Source: Sphaerisporangium album (GTDB lineage: Bacteria > Actinomycetota > Actinomycetes > Streptosporangiales > Streptosporangiaceae). Taken from it: 64,000 bases of DNA. The translations under genes were made by a program, and so were the position numbers. Shown here one piece after another: positions 40,937 through 49,824 of the stretch (position 1 is the stretch's first letter; each line of letters begins with the position of its first letter). Below the pieces are notes generated by a model. That model had not been told where the DNA came from and made no database searches. It saw only the letters and a program-made list of their open reading frames with translations. The stretch is taken from NCBI RefSeq assembly GCF_003323745.1, contig NZ_QOIL01000017.1, positions 180,896 to 244,895 of the forward strand, read 5' to 3'.

Positions 40937-41246
40937 GTTCCGCCTTCCCCGCGGCCTCGAACGCGCGTGGCGCCGTCACCCGGACACCGGAGTCACATCC
41001 GCGGAATGCCGGAATTCTAGCCAGCCGTCAAGCGGCTCCTCCCCGCTCTCGCGGAACAGGCTTCCCACCGGCGTGGCCAAAGCGGCGCGACCTCGCCGAC
41101 CGCTTCGGCTTATGGCGTGACAGTGAACGGAAGCTGAATTGTGCACGCGTCGTCGATGCCTCGGCCCGCCTTGTCGTGATAGCTCACATAATTCGGTGGG
41201 GAACGCCGGTTCACGGCGAATACGGGGCGAGCTTTCGAGGAATCAG
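40937..41246. other. 310-bp intergenic region before the TelA operon
   Basis: It separates two divergent genes. A -10-like CATAAT lies at 41187-41192, 55 bp before the first gene of the operon, without a clear -35 box. A short inverted repeat AGCCG-N5-CGGCT lies near 41022-41036. No gene or RNA was recognised. Confidence 0.4.
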
Positions 41247-42362
41247 ATGAAGCGTTGGATCGGCGTCGGGCTGGCGCTGCTCCTCGGCGCCGCCGTGGTG
41301 GCGGCGATCGTGGTGGGCAACCGTGGCGGCGGCACGGAGACGCGGGAGCCCACCGTGGTGCGGGGCGTGATCGGATCGGAGAAGAAGCCCTTCTTCGACG
41401 ATCAGCGGGTGCGGGCGGTCTTCACCCGGCACGGCCTCCGGGTGGAGGTCGACACCGCCGGCTCGCGCCAGATCGTGGACTCGGTCGATCTGAAGAAGTA
41501 CGGCTTCGCGTTCCCCTCCAGCGCACCGGCCGCGGAGAAGATCAAGCGTGACCAGGGCGCCACCCGCACGTTCGCGCCGTTCTCCTCCCCCATGGCGATC
41601 GCCACCTTCGAGCCGATCGTGGGCGTGCTCACCAAGGCGGGCGTCGTGCGGGACTCCGGCCAGGGCTATCAGGTGCTCGACGTCCGGAAATATCTGGATC
41701 TGGTCGGGAAAGGCACCCGGTGGGACAAGCTCCCCGGCAACACCGCCTATCCGGCGCGCAAGCGGGTCCTGCTCACCACCACCGACATCCGCGCCTCGAA
41801 CTCCGCGGCGATGTACCTCGCGATCGCCGGCTACGTGGCCAACGGCGACGACGTGGTCACCTCGAACGCGCAGGTCTCCAAGGTGGCGGAAACCGTCGCT
41901 CCCCTCTTTCTCGACCAGGGCTACTCGGAGACCTCCACCGAGGCGCCGTTCGAGGACTACCTGTCCCTCGGAATCGGCAAGACGCCCATGGTCATGGTCT
42001 ACGAGGCGCAGTACGCCTCGCGCCTGTTCGCCGGCGACGGCTCGATCCGCCCGGACATGCGACTGCTCTATCCCTCGCCCACGGTCCTCAGCAAGCACAC
42101 CCTCGTGCCGTTCAGCGCGCAGGGCACCGAGGTCGGCCGTCTGCTGGAGGAGGATCCGGAACTCGGACGCCTGGCCGCCCTGTACGGCTTCCGCACCGCA
42201 CACGCCAGGGCGTTCGACGACCTGGTGGCGAAGGCCAAGGCCCCCTTGCCGACCGACCTCATCGACGTGGTCGAACCGCCCGACCACGATCGGCTGGAGG
42301 GCATGATCACCGTGATCGAGCGACTCTACCGGTCGGGCGCGGCGCCCTCCCCCACGCCCTGA
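41247..42362 (+). CDS. membrane-anchored solute-binding-like protein of the TelA operon
   Basis: A 371-residue protein with one N-terminal hydrophobic segment (~2-22, GVGLALLLGAAVVAAIVV) that serves as signal anchor, then an extracytoplasmic domain resembling the periplasmic solute-binding fold (EKKPFFDDQRVRAVFTRHG and later GKTPMVMVYEAQYASRL). GAGGA precedes ATG 41247. It is the first gene of a four-gene operon with a TelA protein, a lipoprotein combining a solute-binding and a VWA domain, and an XpaC-like membrane protein. No transporter is encoded nearby, so it is more likely a sensor or adhesion part of this system than an uptake protein. Confidence 0.8.
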   Translation: MKRWIGVGLALLLGAAVVAAIVVGNRGGGTETREPTVVRGVIGSEKKPFFDDQRVRAVFTRHGLRVEVDTAGSRQIVDSVDLKKYGFAFPSSAPAAEKIKRDQGATRTFAPFSSPMAIATFEPIVGVLTKAGVVRDSGQGYQVLDVRKYLDLVGKGTRWDKLPGNTAYPARKRVLLTTTDIRASNSAAMYLAIAGYVANGDDVVTSNAQVSKVAETVAPLFLDQGYSETSTEAPFEDYLSLGIGKTPMVMVYEAQYASRLFAGDGSIRPDMRLLYPSPTVLSKHTLVPFSAQGTEVGRLLEEDPELGRLAALYGFRTAHARAFDDLVAKAKAPLPTDLIDVVEPPDHDRLEGMITVIERLYRSGAAPSPTP

Positions 42363-42397
42363 CCTCGCATTCGCCCGCTTGGAAGAGAGAGAACACC

Positions 42398-43564
42398 GTG
42401 AGCGACCTCGTGCTCAGCCCGCCGGAACCCGTGGCCAAGGTGCCCACGGAGAAGGCGGCCACCATGCTGCCCGTCGAAGAGGGACGAAGCGCCGAACTCG
42501 CCGAGAAGGCCAGGGGCTTCGCCGAGGAACTCGGCGGCCTGGACCCGCGGTCGCCGCAGTTCACCCGCAAGGTGCACGACATCACCTCGATGGGAGACAC
42601 GGAGATCCGGGCGTCCTCCCAGGTCGCCAACCGCATGCTCAAGCGTCCGGTGGCCGCGCTGGCGTCTGCCAAGGGCGAGGGCAAGGACGCCCAGGTGGCG
42701 GTGGCGGGGCAGCTTGTCGCGCTGCGCCGGACGATCGTCGACCTCGACCCCAAGCAGGCGTCCAACCCTGGCAGGAAGCTGCTGGGACTGATCCCGTTCG
42801 GCGACAAGCTGCGCGACTATTTCGCGAAGTACCAGTCGGCGCAGAAGCACATCGACGACATCATCCGGGCCCTGAAGTCCGGGCAGGACGAGCTGCTCAA
42901 GGACAATGCGGCCATCGAGGGCGAGAAGGCCAACCTGTGGGAGTCGATGCAGCGCCTGCAGGAGTACGCCCTGCTCGCCGCCGCCCTCGACTCCGCTGTC
43001 GAAGAGAAGATCATGCAGGTCGAGACGGCCGACCCCGAGAAGGCCACCGCCCTGCGCTCGGACGCGTTGTTCGGCATCCGGCAGAAGCACCAGGACCTGC
43101 TGACGCAGCTCGCGGTGTCCGCCCAGGGGTACCTCGCGCTGGACCTGATCCGCAAGAACAACCTCGAACTGATCAAGGGCGTGGACCGGGCGACCACGAC
43201 GACGATCGCCGCGCTGCGCACGGCCGTGACCGTGGCTCAGGCGCTGGCGAACCAGAAGCTCGTGCTCGACCAGATCACGGCACTCAACGCCACGACCTCG
43301 GACCTGATCGTGGCGACCAGCGAGATGCTGCGCACGCAGGCGGCCGACATCCAGACCCAGGCGGCCTCGACCACGGTGAACATGGACGCGCTGCGCAAGG
43401 CGTTCGACAACATTTACACCACCATGGACATGATCGACACCTTCAAGGCACAGGCCGTGCAGAACATGGCGATCACCGTGGACAACCTGACCGTCGAACT
43501 CGACCACGCGCGCACGTACCTGGATCGCTCCCAGCGCGGCGGCGAACAGGCGCTCCCCCGATGA
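42398..43564 (+). CDS. TelA/KlaA family toxic anion resistance protein
   Basis: A 388-residue soluble, mostly helical protein of the family linked to tellurite resistance and stress. The family pattern is clear in NPGRKLLGLIPFGDKLRDYFAKYQSAQKHIDDII (residues ~128-160) and in the long coiled-coil C-terminal half (GYLALDLIRKNNLELIKGVDRAT, then many Ala/Thr/Gln heptads). GTG 42398 was chosen because GGAAGAGAG lies upstream; the frame before it overlaps the previous gene. The stop overlaps the ATG of the next gene (ATGA), so they are translationally coupled. TelA and XpaC proteins are often encoded together; their molecular role is not established. Confidence 0.92.
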   Translation: MSDLVLSPPEPVAKVPTEKAATMLPVEEGRSAELAEKARGFAEELGGLDPRSPQFTRKVHDITSMGDTEIRASSQVANRMLKRPVAALASAKGEGKDAQVAVAGQLVALRRTIVDLDPKQASNPGRKLLGLIPFGDKLRDYFAKYQSAQKHIDDIIRALKSGQDELLKDNAAIEGEKANLWESMQRLQEYALLAAALDSAVEEKIMQVETADPEKATALRSDALFGIRQKHQDLLTQLAVSAQGYLALDLIRKNNLELIKGVDRATTTTIAALRTAVTVAQALANQKLVLDQITALNATTSDLIVATSEMLRTQAADIQTQAASTTVNMDALRKAFDNIYTTMDMIDTFKAQAVQNMAITVDNLTVELDHARTYLDRSQRGGEQALPR

Positions 43565-45174
43565 GACGGCGAGCGCCGGCCGTACGAGCGGGCATACCGC
43601 CGGTCGCGCGGGTCCTCGGCGTGCTGACCCTGCTGGTGGCGTCGGCCGCGTGCGGAGGGGCGGACACCCCCGCTCCCGTGGACGGCCCCGAGGTGCTCCG
43701 CGTCCTCGCCGGAAGCGAGGTCAAGGACCTCGAACCGCTGCTGAAGCGAGCGCAGGACGCCGTCGGCGTGCGGGTCACGCTGTCGTACGCCGGGACGCTC
43801 GACGGGGCGGACCAGGTGGCGAGGGGCGGCGCCGACGGCAGGTACGACGCGACGTGGTTCTCCTCCAACCGGTACCTGTCGCTGATCGACGGGGCGACCG
43901 CGCGTCTGTCGACCCAGACGAAGGTCATGGTCTCGCCGGTGTTGCTCGGGCTGAAGGCGTCCAAGGCCCGCGAACTCGGCTGGGACGGCAGGCCGGTCAC
44001 CTGGAACGACATCGCCGCCGCCGCACGGGCCCGCAAGTTCACCTTCGGCATGACCAGCCCCGCGGCATCCAACTCCGGTTTCTCGGCGCTGGTCGGTGTG
44101 ACCGCCGCCCTCTCCGATGCCGGGGAGGCCGTGGACAAGGCCCAGATCGACGCGGCGACGCCCAAGCTGAAGGAGTTCTTCTCGGCGCAGACGCTCACCG
44201 CCGGCTCCTCCGGATGGCTCGCGGACGCGTACGCCAAGCAGGGCGCCGTGGACGGGCTCGTGAACTACGAGTCCGTGCTGCTGGGCCTCAACGCCTCCGG
44301 CAGGCTCAAGGAACCGCTCACTCTCGTCTACCCCACCGACGGGGTCGTGACGGCCGACTACCCGCTCACCCTCCTGAGCTCCGCGACGCCGGACAAGAAG
44401 GAGCTCTACGGCAAGCTGGCGGCGTGGCTGCGCAGGCCGGAGATCCAGCGGGAGATCATGACCACGACGTTCCGGCGGCCGATCGTCCCCGAGGTCAGGC
44501 CGGACCGGCGTTTCGGATCCGCGTCGCTGGTGGAACTGCCGTTCCCGAACCGGCGGAGCGCCGCCGACGAGCTGATCGGCGTGTACCTCAACCAGGTGCG
44601 CAGGCCGTCGCGGACGCTGTTCGTCCTGGACACCTCCGGATCGATGAAGGGCGACCGGATCGACGCGCTCAAGCAGGCGCTGACCGCCCTGTCCGGCGCC
44701 GACACCACCGTGAGCGGGACCTTCTCGCGCTTCCGGAACCGCGAAACGGTCACGATGATCCCCTTCAACACGGCCCCCGGCACGCCGCAGAGCTTCACGC
44801 TGCCCGAACGCGACCCCGAGCCGACACTGCGGCAGATCCGCGCGTACGGCGAGGCGCTGCGGGCCGGCGGCGGCACGGCGATCTTCGACAGCCTGCGGGC
44901 CGCCTACGCGCGCGCCGAGTCGTCGGCGGCTTCGGGGGACTTCACCTCGATCGTGCTGATGACGGACGGCGACAACACCGACGGCGGCTCCTACGACGAC
45001 TTCGCCTCCTACTACGGTTCGCTGCCGGTGAAGTTCCCGGCGTTCGTCGTGCTCTTCGGCGACAGCGACGTCAACGAGATGAAGCGGGTCGCCCAGCTCA
45101 CCGGGGGTGCCACCTTCGACGCGCGGTCGGGATCGCTGGCCGCGGCCTTCAAGGAGATCCGTGGCTACCAGTAG
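43561..45174 (+). CDS. lipoprotein with solute-binding and VWA (MIDAS) domains
   Basis: A 537-residue exported lipoprotein: signal peptide with a lipobox-like ending Ala-Ser-Ala-Ala-Cys (~Cys31). Residues ~40-330 form a bacterial solute-binding domain (FSSNRYLSLIDG, TSPAASNSGFSALVGVTAAL, GAVDGLVNYESVL). Residues ~345-537 are a von Willebrand A domain with an intact metal site: DTSGS near 357, the conserved Thr in GGGTAIFDS near 440 and Asp in MTDGDNTDGG near 468. Such domains bind protein partners through a divalent metal. The gene overlaps TelA by 4 bp and the next gene by 14 bp, so the four products are very likely made together at the membrane. Confidence 0.9.
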   Translation: MRRRAPAVRAGIPPVARVLGVLTLLVASAACGGADTPAPVDGPEVLRVLAGSEVKDLEPLLKRAQDAVGVRVTLSYAGTLDGADQVARGGADGRYDATWFSSNRYLSLIDGATARLSTQTKVMVSPVLLGLKASKARELGWDGRPVTWNDIAAAARARKFTFGMTSPAASNSGFSALVGVTAALSDAGEAVDKAQIDAATPKLKEFFSAQTLTAGSSGWLADAYAKQGAVDGLVNYESVLLGLNASGRLKEPLTLVYPTDGVVTADYPLTLLSSATPDKKELYGKLAAWLRRPEIQREIMTTTFRRPIVPEVRPDRRFGSASLVELPFPNRRSAADELIGVYLNQVRRPSRTLFVLDTSGSMKGDRIDALKQALTALSGADTTVSGTFSRFRNRETVTMIPFNTAPGTPQSFTLPERDPEPTLRQIRAYGEALRAGGGTAIFDSLRAAYARAESSAASGDFTSIVLMTDGDNTDGGSYDDFASYYGSLPVKFPAFVVLFGDSDVNEMKRVAQLTGGATFDARSGSLAAAFKEIRGYQ

Positions 45175-45790
45175 TCCGGGCAGGAGGATCCTCGCCTACG
45201 CCGGGTCGACGAAGAACATCGCCGGGTGCGCCCTGGCGCTGGCCGGAGTGGTCCTGGTCTTCTTCGGCGTCGCCGGCGCGTTCTGGCCCGTCGTGGTCGC
45301 CGGACTGTACGGCGTCGGGGCGCTGCTGGCCCCGGCGGACCGGGTGAGGCTCACGATCTCGCACGCGGAGGTGGAGAGCCGGCGACTCCTCGCCGACCTG
45401 GAGACGCTGCTGGCCAAGGTCGGCGGGAACCGGTTCCCCGATGACGTGATGGCCAGGGTCGGCGCGCTGGCCGAGGTGCTGCGCGACATCCTGCGCCGGG
45501 CGGACGCGCTCACCTCCTCACCCGACCATCTGCACATCGTGTCGCAGACGATCAGGGACTACCTGCCGTCCAGCCTGGAGGCCTACGCGAACCTGCCCCG
45601 CTCGTACGCGCTGACGCGGCGCGGCGAGCGGCAGCGCAGCGCCCACGAGGAGCTGCTCGCCCAGCTCGGCCTGCTGGACACCCAGCTCCGCAAGGTGGCC
45701 GATTCGGTGTACCGGGGCGACGAGCAGGCCCTGCGCGACCAGGGGAGGTTCCTCCAGGACCGGTTCGGCGGCTCCGGCCTCGATCTCTGA
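45161..45790 (+). CDS. XpaC-like membrane protein, last gene of the TelA operon
   Basis: A 209-residue protein with two hydrophobic helices (~16-52) and a helical cytoplasmic domain carrying the SQTIRDYLPSSLEAYANLP segment near 125, typical of the XpaC (5-bromo-4-chloroindolyl phosphate hydrolysis) family. GTG 45161 has AAGGAG 4 nt upstream and lies inside the end of the VWA gene. XpaC-TelA pairs occur widely in Gram-positive bacteria, and this product probably docks TelA to the membrane. Confidence 0.85.
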   Translation: MATSSPGRRILAYAGSTKNIAGCALALAGVVLVFFGVAGAFWPVVVAGLYGVGALLAPADRVRLTISHAEVESRRLLADLETLLAKVGGNRFPDDVMARVGALAEVLRDILRRADALTSSPDHLHIVSQTIRDYLPSSLEAYANLPRSYALTRRGERQRSAHEELLAQLGLLDTQLRKVADSVYRGDEQALRDQGRFLQDRFGGSGLDL

Positions 45791-45902
45791 CCGCCCGGAA
45801 GCCGCCGGGATCCCGCGGTCAGCCGGTCTGGACGGCGCGGGGCGGGCGCTGGGCGGGCATGCCCCCTTCATTCGGACCGAGCACCGGAGACGCGCACGCG
45901 CT

Positions 45903-46874
45903 TCACCGCGAGGTGCGTCCGCCGCACACCTCGACCCGGGCCTCGCGGTGGGGCGTGGCGGGCGCCGCCGGGCGGGGGCGCAGGCGGGCGCGGAGCCGTT
46001 CGGCGACGGGCTGGCCGAGCAGGATGCCCGCCATGACGAGGACCAGCCCCGCGGCCTGCCGGAGCGTGAGGACCTCGGCGGCGAGCAGGGTTCCGAGCAG
46101 CACCCCCGTGGCCGGGTTGAGCAGGCCGATCAGCCCGACCGTCCCGGCGCGCAGGTACTTCAGGCCCGCGAACCAGGCCGCGAACGCGGCGGCGGTGGCC
46201 ACGACCGCGACGTAGGCGAACCCCGCGACCGCCGCCCAGTCCACCGCGGGCGGCGCGCCCTCGACGAGCACCGCGAACGGCGCGAGAACGAGCCCTCCGG
46301 CCACGAGCTGCCAGGACGTGGACGCGAGCACGCTCGTGTCGCTCCCCCACCTCTTGGTAAGCACGAACCCGAGCGAGGACATCAGCATCGCCGTGACCGA
46401 CGCCACCACTCCCCACCAGTCCACGGCGGAGACCCCGCTGAACAGCATCAGGCACACCCCCGTGACGCCCAGCACCGCTCCGGCCGAGGCGAGCAGGCGC
46501 GGACGTTCGCCGAGCAGCGCCCAGGCGATGAGCATCATCACCACGGGGGACGACGCCATGATCGTCGAGGCCACGCTCGTCGGCAGGAGCTGCGCCGCCG
46601 TGTAGATCAGGGCGAAGAACGCCCCCATGTTCAGCGCGCCGAGCACCAGCGAGCGCCACCACCACGGCCCCCGGGGCAGCCGCCGGCACACCGCCAGGAG
46701 CAGCAGCCCGGCGGGCAGCGCGCGCAGCAGCGCGCCCCACAGAGGGTGCCCGGCCGGCAGGTACTCGTGGATGACGTAGTAGTTCGTCCCCCACGCCACC
46801 GGCGCGATCGCCGTGACCAGCGTCCACCTCAAGTTATCTTCCACGGAAGTTACTGTAGCTTCCACGGAAGTCAT
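45903..46874 (-). CDS. EamA-family (DMT) exporter
   Basis: A membrane protein of up to 323 residues with ten hydrophobic helices and two EamA halves (~15-145 and ~155-290). Family segments include TAIAPVAWGTNYYVIHEYLPAG at the start and GLINPATGVLLGTLLAAE-like residues near the end. The start is uncertain: ATG 46874 gives a protein whose first residues are encoded by two of the MarR operator palindromes, while GTG 46848 would begin nearer the first helix. It diverges from a MarR regulator, which fits a regulated drug or metabolite exporter. Confidence 0.88.
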   Translation of the reverse strand: MTSVEATVTSVEDNLRWTLVTAIAPVAWGTNYYVIHEYLPAGHPLWGALLRALPAGLLLLAVCRRLPRGPWWWRSLVLGALNMGAFFALIYTAAQLLPTSVASTIMASSPVVMMLIAWALLGERPRLLASAGAVLGVTGVCLMLFSGVSAVDWWGVVASVTAMLMSSLGFVLTKRWGSDTSVLASTSWQLVAGGLVLAPFAVLVEGAPPAVDWAAVAGFAYVAVVATAAAFAAWFAGLKYLRAGTVGLIGLLNPATGVLLGTLLAAEVLTLRQAAGLVLVMAGILLGQPVAERLRARLRPRPAAPATPHREARVEVCGGRTSR

Positions 46875-46895
46875 CGCCAATAGCTTCCCGGGAAG
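46838..46895. promoter_or_regulatory. three CTTCC-NN-GGAAG operator palindromes (MarR type)
   Basis: CTTCC-AC-GGAAG occurs at 46838-46849 and again at 46859-46870, and the perfect CTTCCCGGGAAG at 46884-46895. Spacings are 21 and 25 bp. They fill the short gap between the exporter and MarR genes and extend into the exporter's first codons. Likely the binding sites of the MarR protein, blocking both promoters. Confidence 0.75.
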
Positions 46896-46908
46896 TTATA
46901 GTGACGGC

Positions 46909-47403
46909 ATGACGGGCATGGACCACGTGGCACGCATCCAGGCCGAATGGGCCGCCGAGCGCCCCGACGTGGACGTCACCCCCCAGGGCGTCATCGGGCG
47001 CCTGCACCGCCTCGCCGCGCACCTGACCTGCGAGCTCGTCGCCGTCTACCGCGAACACGGCCTCGACGAGGGCGAGTTCGACGTGCTCGCGGCGCTGCGG
47101 CGCGCGGGCGAGCCCTTCGAGCGCGCCCCCGGCGAGCTCGCCCGCCACACCATGGTCACCACCGGCGCGATGACCAAGCGCATCGACCGGCTCGAACGCG
47201 CCGGCCTCGTCACGCGGCGCCGCTCCGGCGACGACGGGCGCGGCCGCGTCGTCGCGCTCACCCCGGCCGGCCGCGCGCTCATCGACGAGGCGTTCACCGC
47301 GCACATGCGCAACGAGCACCGCCTCCTCGACGCCCTCCCCGCCGACCAGGCCGCGCACCTCGAAGCCATCCTGAGGACCTGGCTGGCCCGCTTCGAATCC
47401 TGA
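46909..47403 (+). CDS. MarR-family transcriptional regulator
   Basis: A 164-residue winged-helix regulator of normal family length. The DNA-binding helix region (GELARHTMVTTGAMTKRIDRLERAGLVTRR, ~80-110) and wing (SGDDGRGRVVALTPAGRALIDEA) are clear. Start ATG 46909 or the in-frame ATG 46918 are both possible. It diverges from an EamA exporter, with three palindromes between; it likely represses the exporter until a small ligand is bound. Confidence 0.93.
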   Translation: MTGMDHVARIQAEWAAERPDVDVTPQGVIGRLHRLAAHLTCELVAVYREHGLDEGEFDVLAALRRAGEPFERAPGELARHTMVTTGAMTKRIDRLERAGLVTRRRSGDDGRGRVVALTPAGRALIDEAFTAHMRNEHRLLDALPADQAAHLEAILRTWLARFES

Positions 47404-47718
47404 GCCGCCGGGCCCGTCCGCGTTTCCTCAGCGGAGCGCCCCGCACGGCAACGGCTCCGGCGCGCGGGGCGCAAGGCCTGGGAGATCAGCTCAAGTTCGT
47501 ACCAGGTCGTACGTCAGGAGCTCCCGAAGCCGGGGCCCTCAGCACTCTGGAGGCCGCGGCCGTGATCATGTGAGTGCGCGCCACCCCTGGAAAAGGCCGC
47601 TTTCCGATTTAACAAATTCGTCCGCATCTTACCTATTGCCTGACTCCGCGTTGCGTGCGATGTTCCCTTCAGCATGAGTTCGGCTCATGTACAGCTCACC
47701 TTCAGGAAGGGCTATCCC
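47404..47718. other. 315-bp intergenic region between MarR and subtilase genes
   Basis: A possible hairpin with 9-bp arms GCGCCCCGC/GCGGGGCGC (47436-47444 and 47464-47472) could end the MarR transcript. The DNA around 47600-47640 is AT-rich and includes TTACCTAT, a possible -10 region for the protease gene. A longer in-frame start at 47674 has no ribosome site. No other gene is seen. Confidence 0.45.
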
Positions 47719-49584
47719 GTGCGACGTCCATCCCTGTTCGCAGCCCTGGCATGCGCCGCCACCCTCGCCTTATCCGGCGGAGTCGCGGCCAACGCCTCCA
47801 GCACCGCCACCACGGCATCGGCGGAGCTGACCCGTTACATCGTCACCCTCAAGCCCACGGCGAAGAGCCAGGTGCCCACTCTGGCCACGCGCCAGGTCGA
47901 GGAGCACGCCGGCGTGCTCGTCGGCACCTACCGCTACGCCTTCCAGGGCTACACCGCCCTCCTGACCCCCGACCAGGCGGCGCGGCTCGGCAAGGTCGCC
48001 GGTGTCGCGTCCGTCGAGCCCGACGCGAAGGTGACCACCTTCGCCCAGACCGTGCCCACCGGGATCCAGCGCATCTTCGCCGACCAGAACCCCAACCTGG
48101 ACATCGACGGCGTGGACGACGTGCGCGTCGACGTGGACGCGGCGGTCGTCGACACCGGCGTCGACCTCACCCACCCCGACCTCAACGTGGTGGCGAGCAC
48201 CAACTGCACCACCGGCGTGTGCGTGGCCGGCGGCAACGACGACAACGGACACGGCAGCCACGTGGCCGGGACCATCGGCGCGATCGACAACGCCATCGGA
48301 GCGGTGGGCGTCGCTCCCGGCGCCCGCATCCACGCCGTCAAGGTGCTCGACAGCACGGGCTCCGGCACGCTGTCGGCGATCGCGGCAGGCATCGACTGGG
48401 TCGTCGCACGGGCGAGCACGATCGAGGTCATCAACATGAGCCTCGGCTGCCAGGGATGCACGAGCAGCGCGATCAGCACCGCGATCACCAACGCCACGAA
48501 CGCCGGCATCGTCGTGGTCGTGGCCGCGGGCAACAGCTCGCTCAACGCGTCGGGCTTCTTCCCCGCCAACCACCCGGACGTCGTCACCGTCTCCGCCGTG
48601 TCGGACTTCGACGGCAAGCCCGGCGGCCTCGCCGGCACGGTCACCGTGCCCTGCCGCACCGACGGCGCGACCGACACCGACGACACGCTGGCCTGGTTCT
48701 CCAACTTCGGCACGACCGTCGAAGTCGCGGCTCCGGGTACCTGCATCTACTCGACGTGGATGAACGGCGGCTACAACACCATCAGCGGCACCTCGATGGC
48801 CAGCCCGCACGTGGCGGGGGCGGCGGCGGTGCTCACGAGCGGAGCCAACAAGCCGACCAACCGGACCGGCGCGCTGAACGTGCGCTCACGGCTGATCAGC
48901 ACGGGCAACCTCAACTGGACCGACGACTCCACCGACGGCGTCAAGGAACCGCTGCTGGACGTGCACGACGCCACGCAGTACCCGCCCGGCGGTGGCGGCG
49001 GCAACCAGCCCCCGATCGCGAGCTTCACCAACACCTGCGACAACACCACGCGGGCCTGCACGTTCGACGCCTCGGCGTCCACCGACGTGGACGGCACGAT
49101 CGCGTCCTACGCGTGGAACTTCGGCGACGGCGCCACCGGCACCGGTGTCACGACCTCGCACACCTACGCGGCGTTCGGCACCTACACCGTGACGCTGACC
49201 GTGACCGACAACAACGGCGCGACGGCCCCGACCAGCAAGTCGATCACCGTGGGCACGCCGCCCAGCATCTGCACGGGCTACCAGCAGAGCTTCTCCGGCA
49301 GCCTGACCAGCGGCCAGAGCGTCTACCAGCCGAGCACGTCGGGCTACGTGACGACTGCCTCCGGCACCCACCGCGGCTGCCTCGACGGGCCCAACGGCGT
49401 CGACTTCGACCTGTACCTGCAGAAGTACAACAGCACGCTCGGCACCTGGCAGCAGGTGGCCAGCGCGATCAGCACCGGCCCCGACGAGACCATCACCTAC
49501 AACGGAACCGCGGGCACCTACCGCTGGCGCGTACACGCCTACAGCGGCGCCGGCGCCTACACGGGCGGCTACTCCCGTCCATAA
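47719..49584 (+). CDS. secreted subtilisin-like serine protease with PKD and C-terminal domain
   Basis: A 621-residue exported S8 protease. GTG 47719 is preferred to ATG 47674 because AGGAAGGG lies 7 nt upstream and the product then begins with a standard signal peptide. After an inhibitor_I9-like propeptide (~38-115) comes the catalytic domain with Asp in VVDTGVDLTH, His in NGHGSHVAG and Ser in SGTSMASPHVAG. A Gly-rich linker leads to a PKD domain (~430-510) and a beta-sandwich C-terminal domain (~515-621) ending in Tyr-Ser-Arg-Pro. It probably degrades proteins in the surroundings. It is monocistronic and followed by a strong hairpin. Confidence 0.94.
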   Translation: MRRPSLFAALACAATLALSGGVAANASSTATTASAELTRYIVTLKPTAKSQVPTLATRQVEEHAGVLVGTYRYAFQGYTALLTPDQAARLGKVAGVASVEPDAKVTTFAQTVPTGIQRIFADQNPNLDIDGVDDVRVDVDAAVVDTGVDLTHPDLNVVASTNCTTGVCVAGGNDDNGHGSHVAGTIGAIDNAIGAVGVAPGARIHAVKVLDSTGSGTLSAIAAGIDWVVARASTIEVINMSLGCQGCTSSAISTAITNATNAGIVVVVAAGNSSLNASGFFPANHPDVVTVSAVSDFDGKPGGLAGTVTVPCRTDGATDTDDTLAWFSNFGTTVEVAAPGTCIYSTWMNGGYNTISGTSMASPHVAGAAAVLTSGANKPTNRTGALNVRSRLISTGNLNWTDDSTDGVKEPLLDVHDATQYPPGGGGGNQPPIASFTNTCDNTTRACTFDASASTDVDGTIASYAWNFGDGATGTGVTTSHTYAAFGTYTVTLTVTDNNGATAPTSKSITVGTPPSICTGYQQSFSGSLTSGQSVYQPSTSGYVTTASGTHRGCLDGPNGVDFDLYLQKYNSTLGTWQQVASAISTGPDETITYNGTAGTYRWRVHAYSGAGAYTGGYSRP

Positions 49585-49614
49585 CCCAGGGCATGAGTGA
49601 TCGGAAATGATCCG

Positions 49615-49649
49615 CAACCGCGGCACGGCACACGCCCGTGCCGCGGTTG
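49615..49649 (+). terminator. hairpin terminator after the subtilase gene
   Basis: A perfect 14-bp stem (CAACCGCGGCACGG, 49615-49628, with its complement at 49636-49649) and a 7-nt loop, 30 bp after the stop codon. Confidence 0.88.
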
Positions 49650-49824
49650 TCCCCACGCACCCCCGGATCCCCGCGACCGCACGTCGAACGACGGACCGGC
49701 GCTGCCCTCACCCGCCCGCTGCGCGGCGGGCCGTCGATGACCGGCTGTTCGGTCCTCGCGCGGTGTCTGACGGAACAGCGACGGAACAGGAGGTCGGTGC
49801 CTGATGCTCGCCGACGGAGCGAAA

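Noticed and set aside
43561..45174. Reading the solute-binding domain as part of an ABC importer
   Set aside because: No permease or ATPase gene is adjacent, and the fusion with a VWA domain and linkage to TelA argue for a different role.
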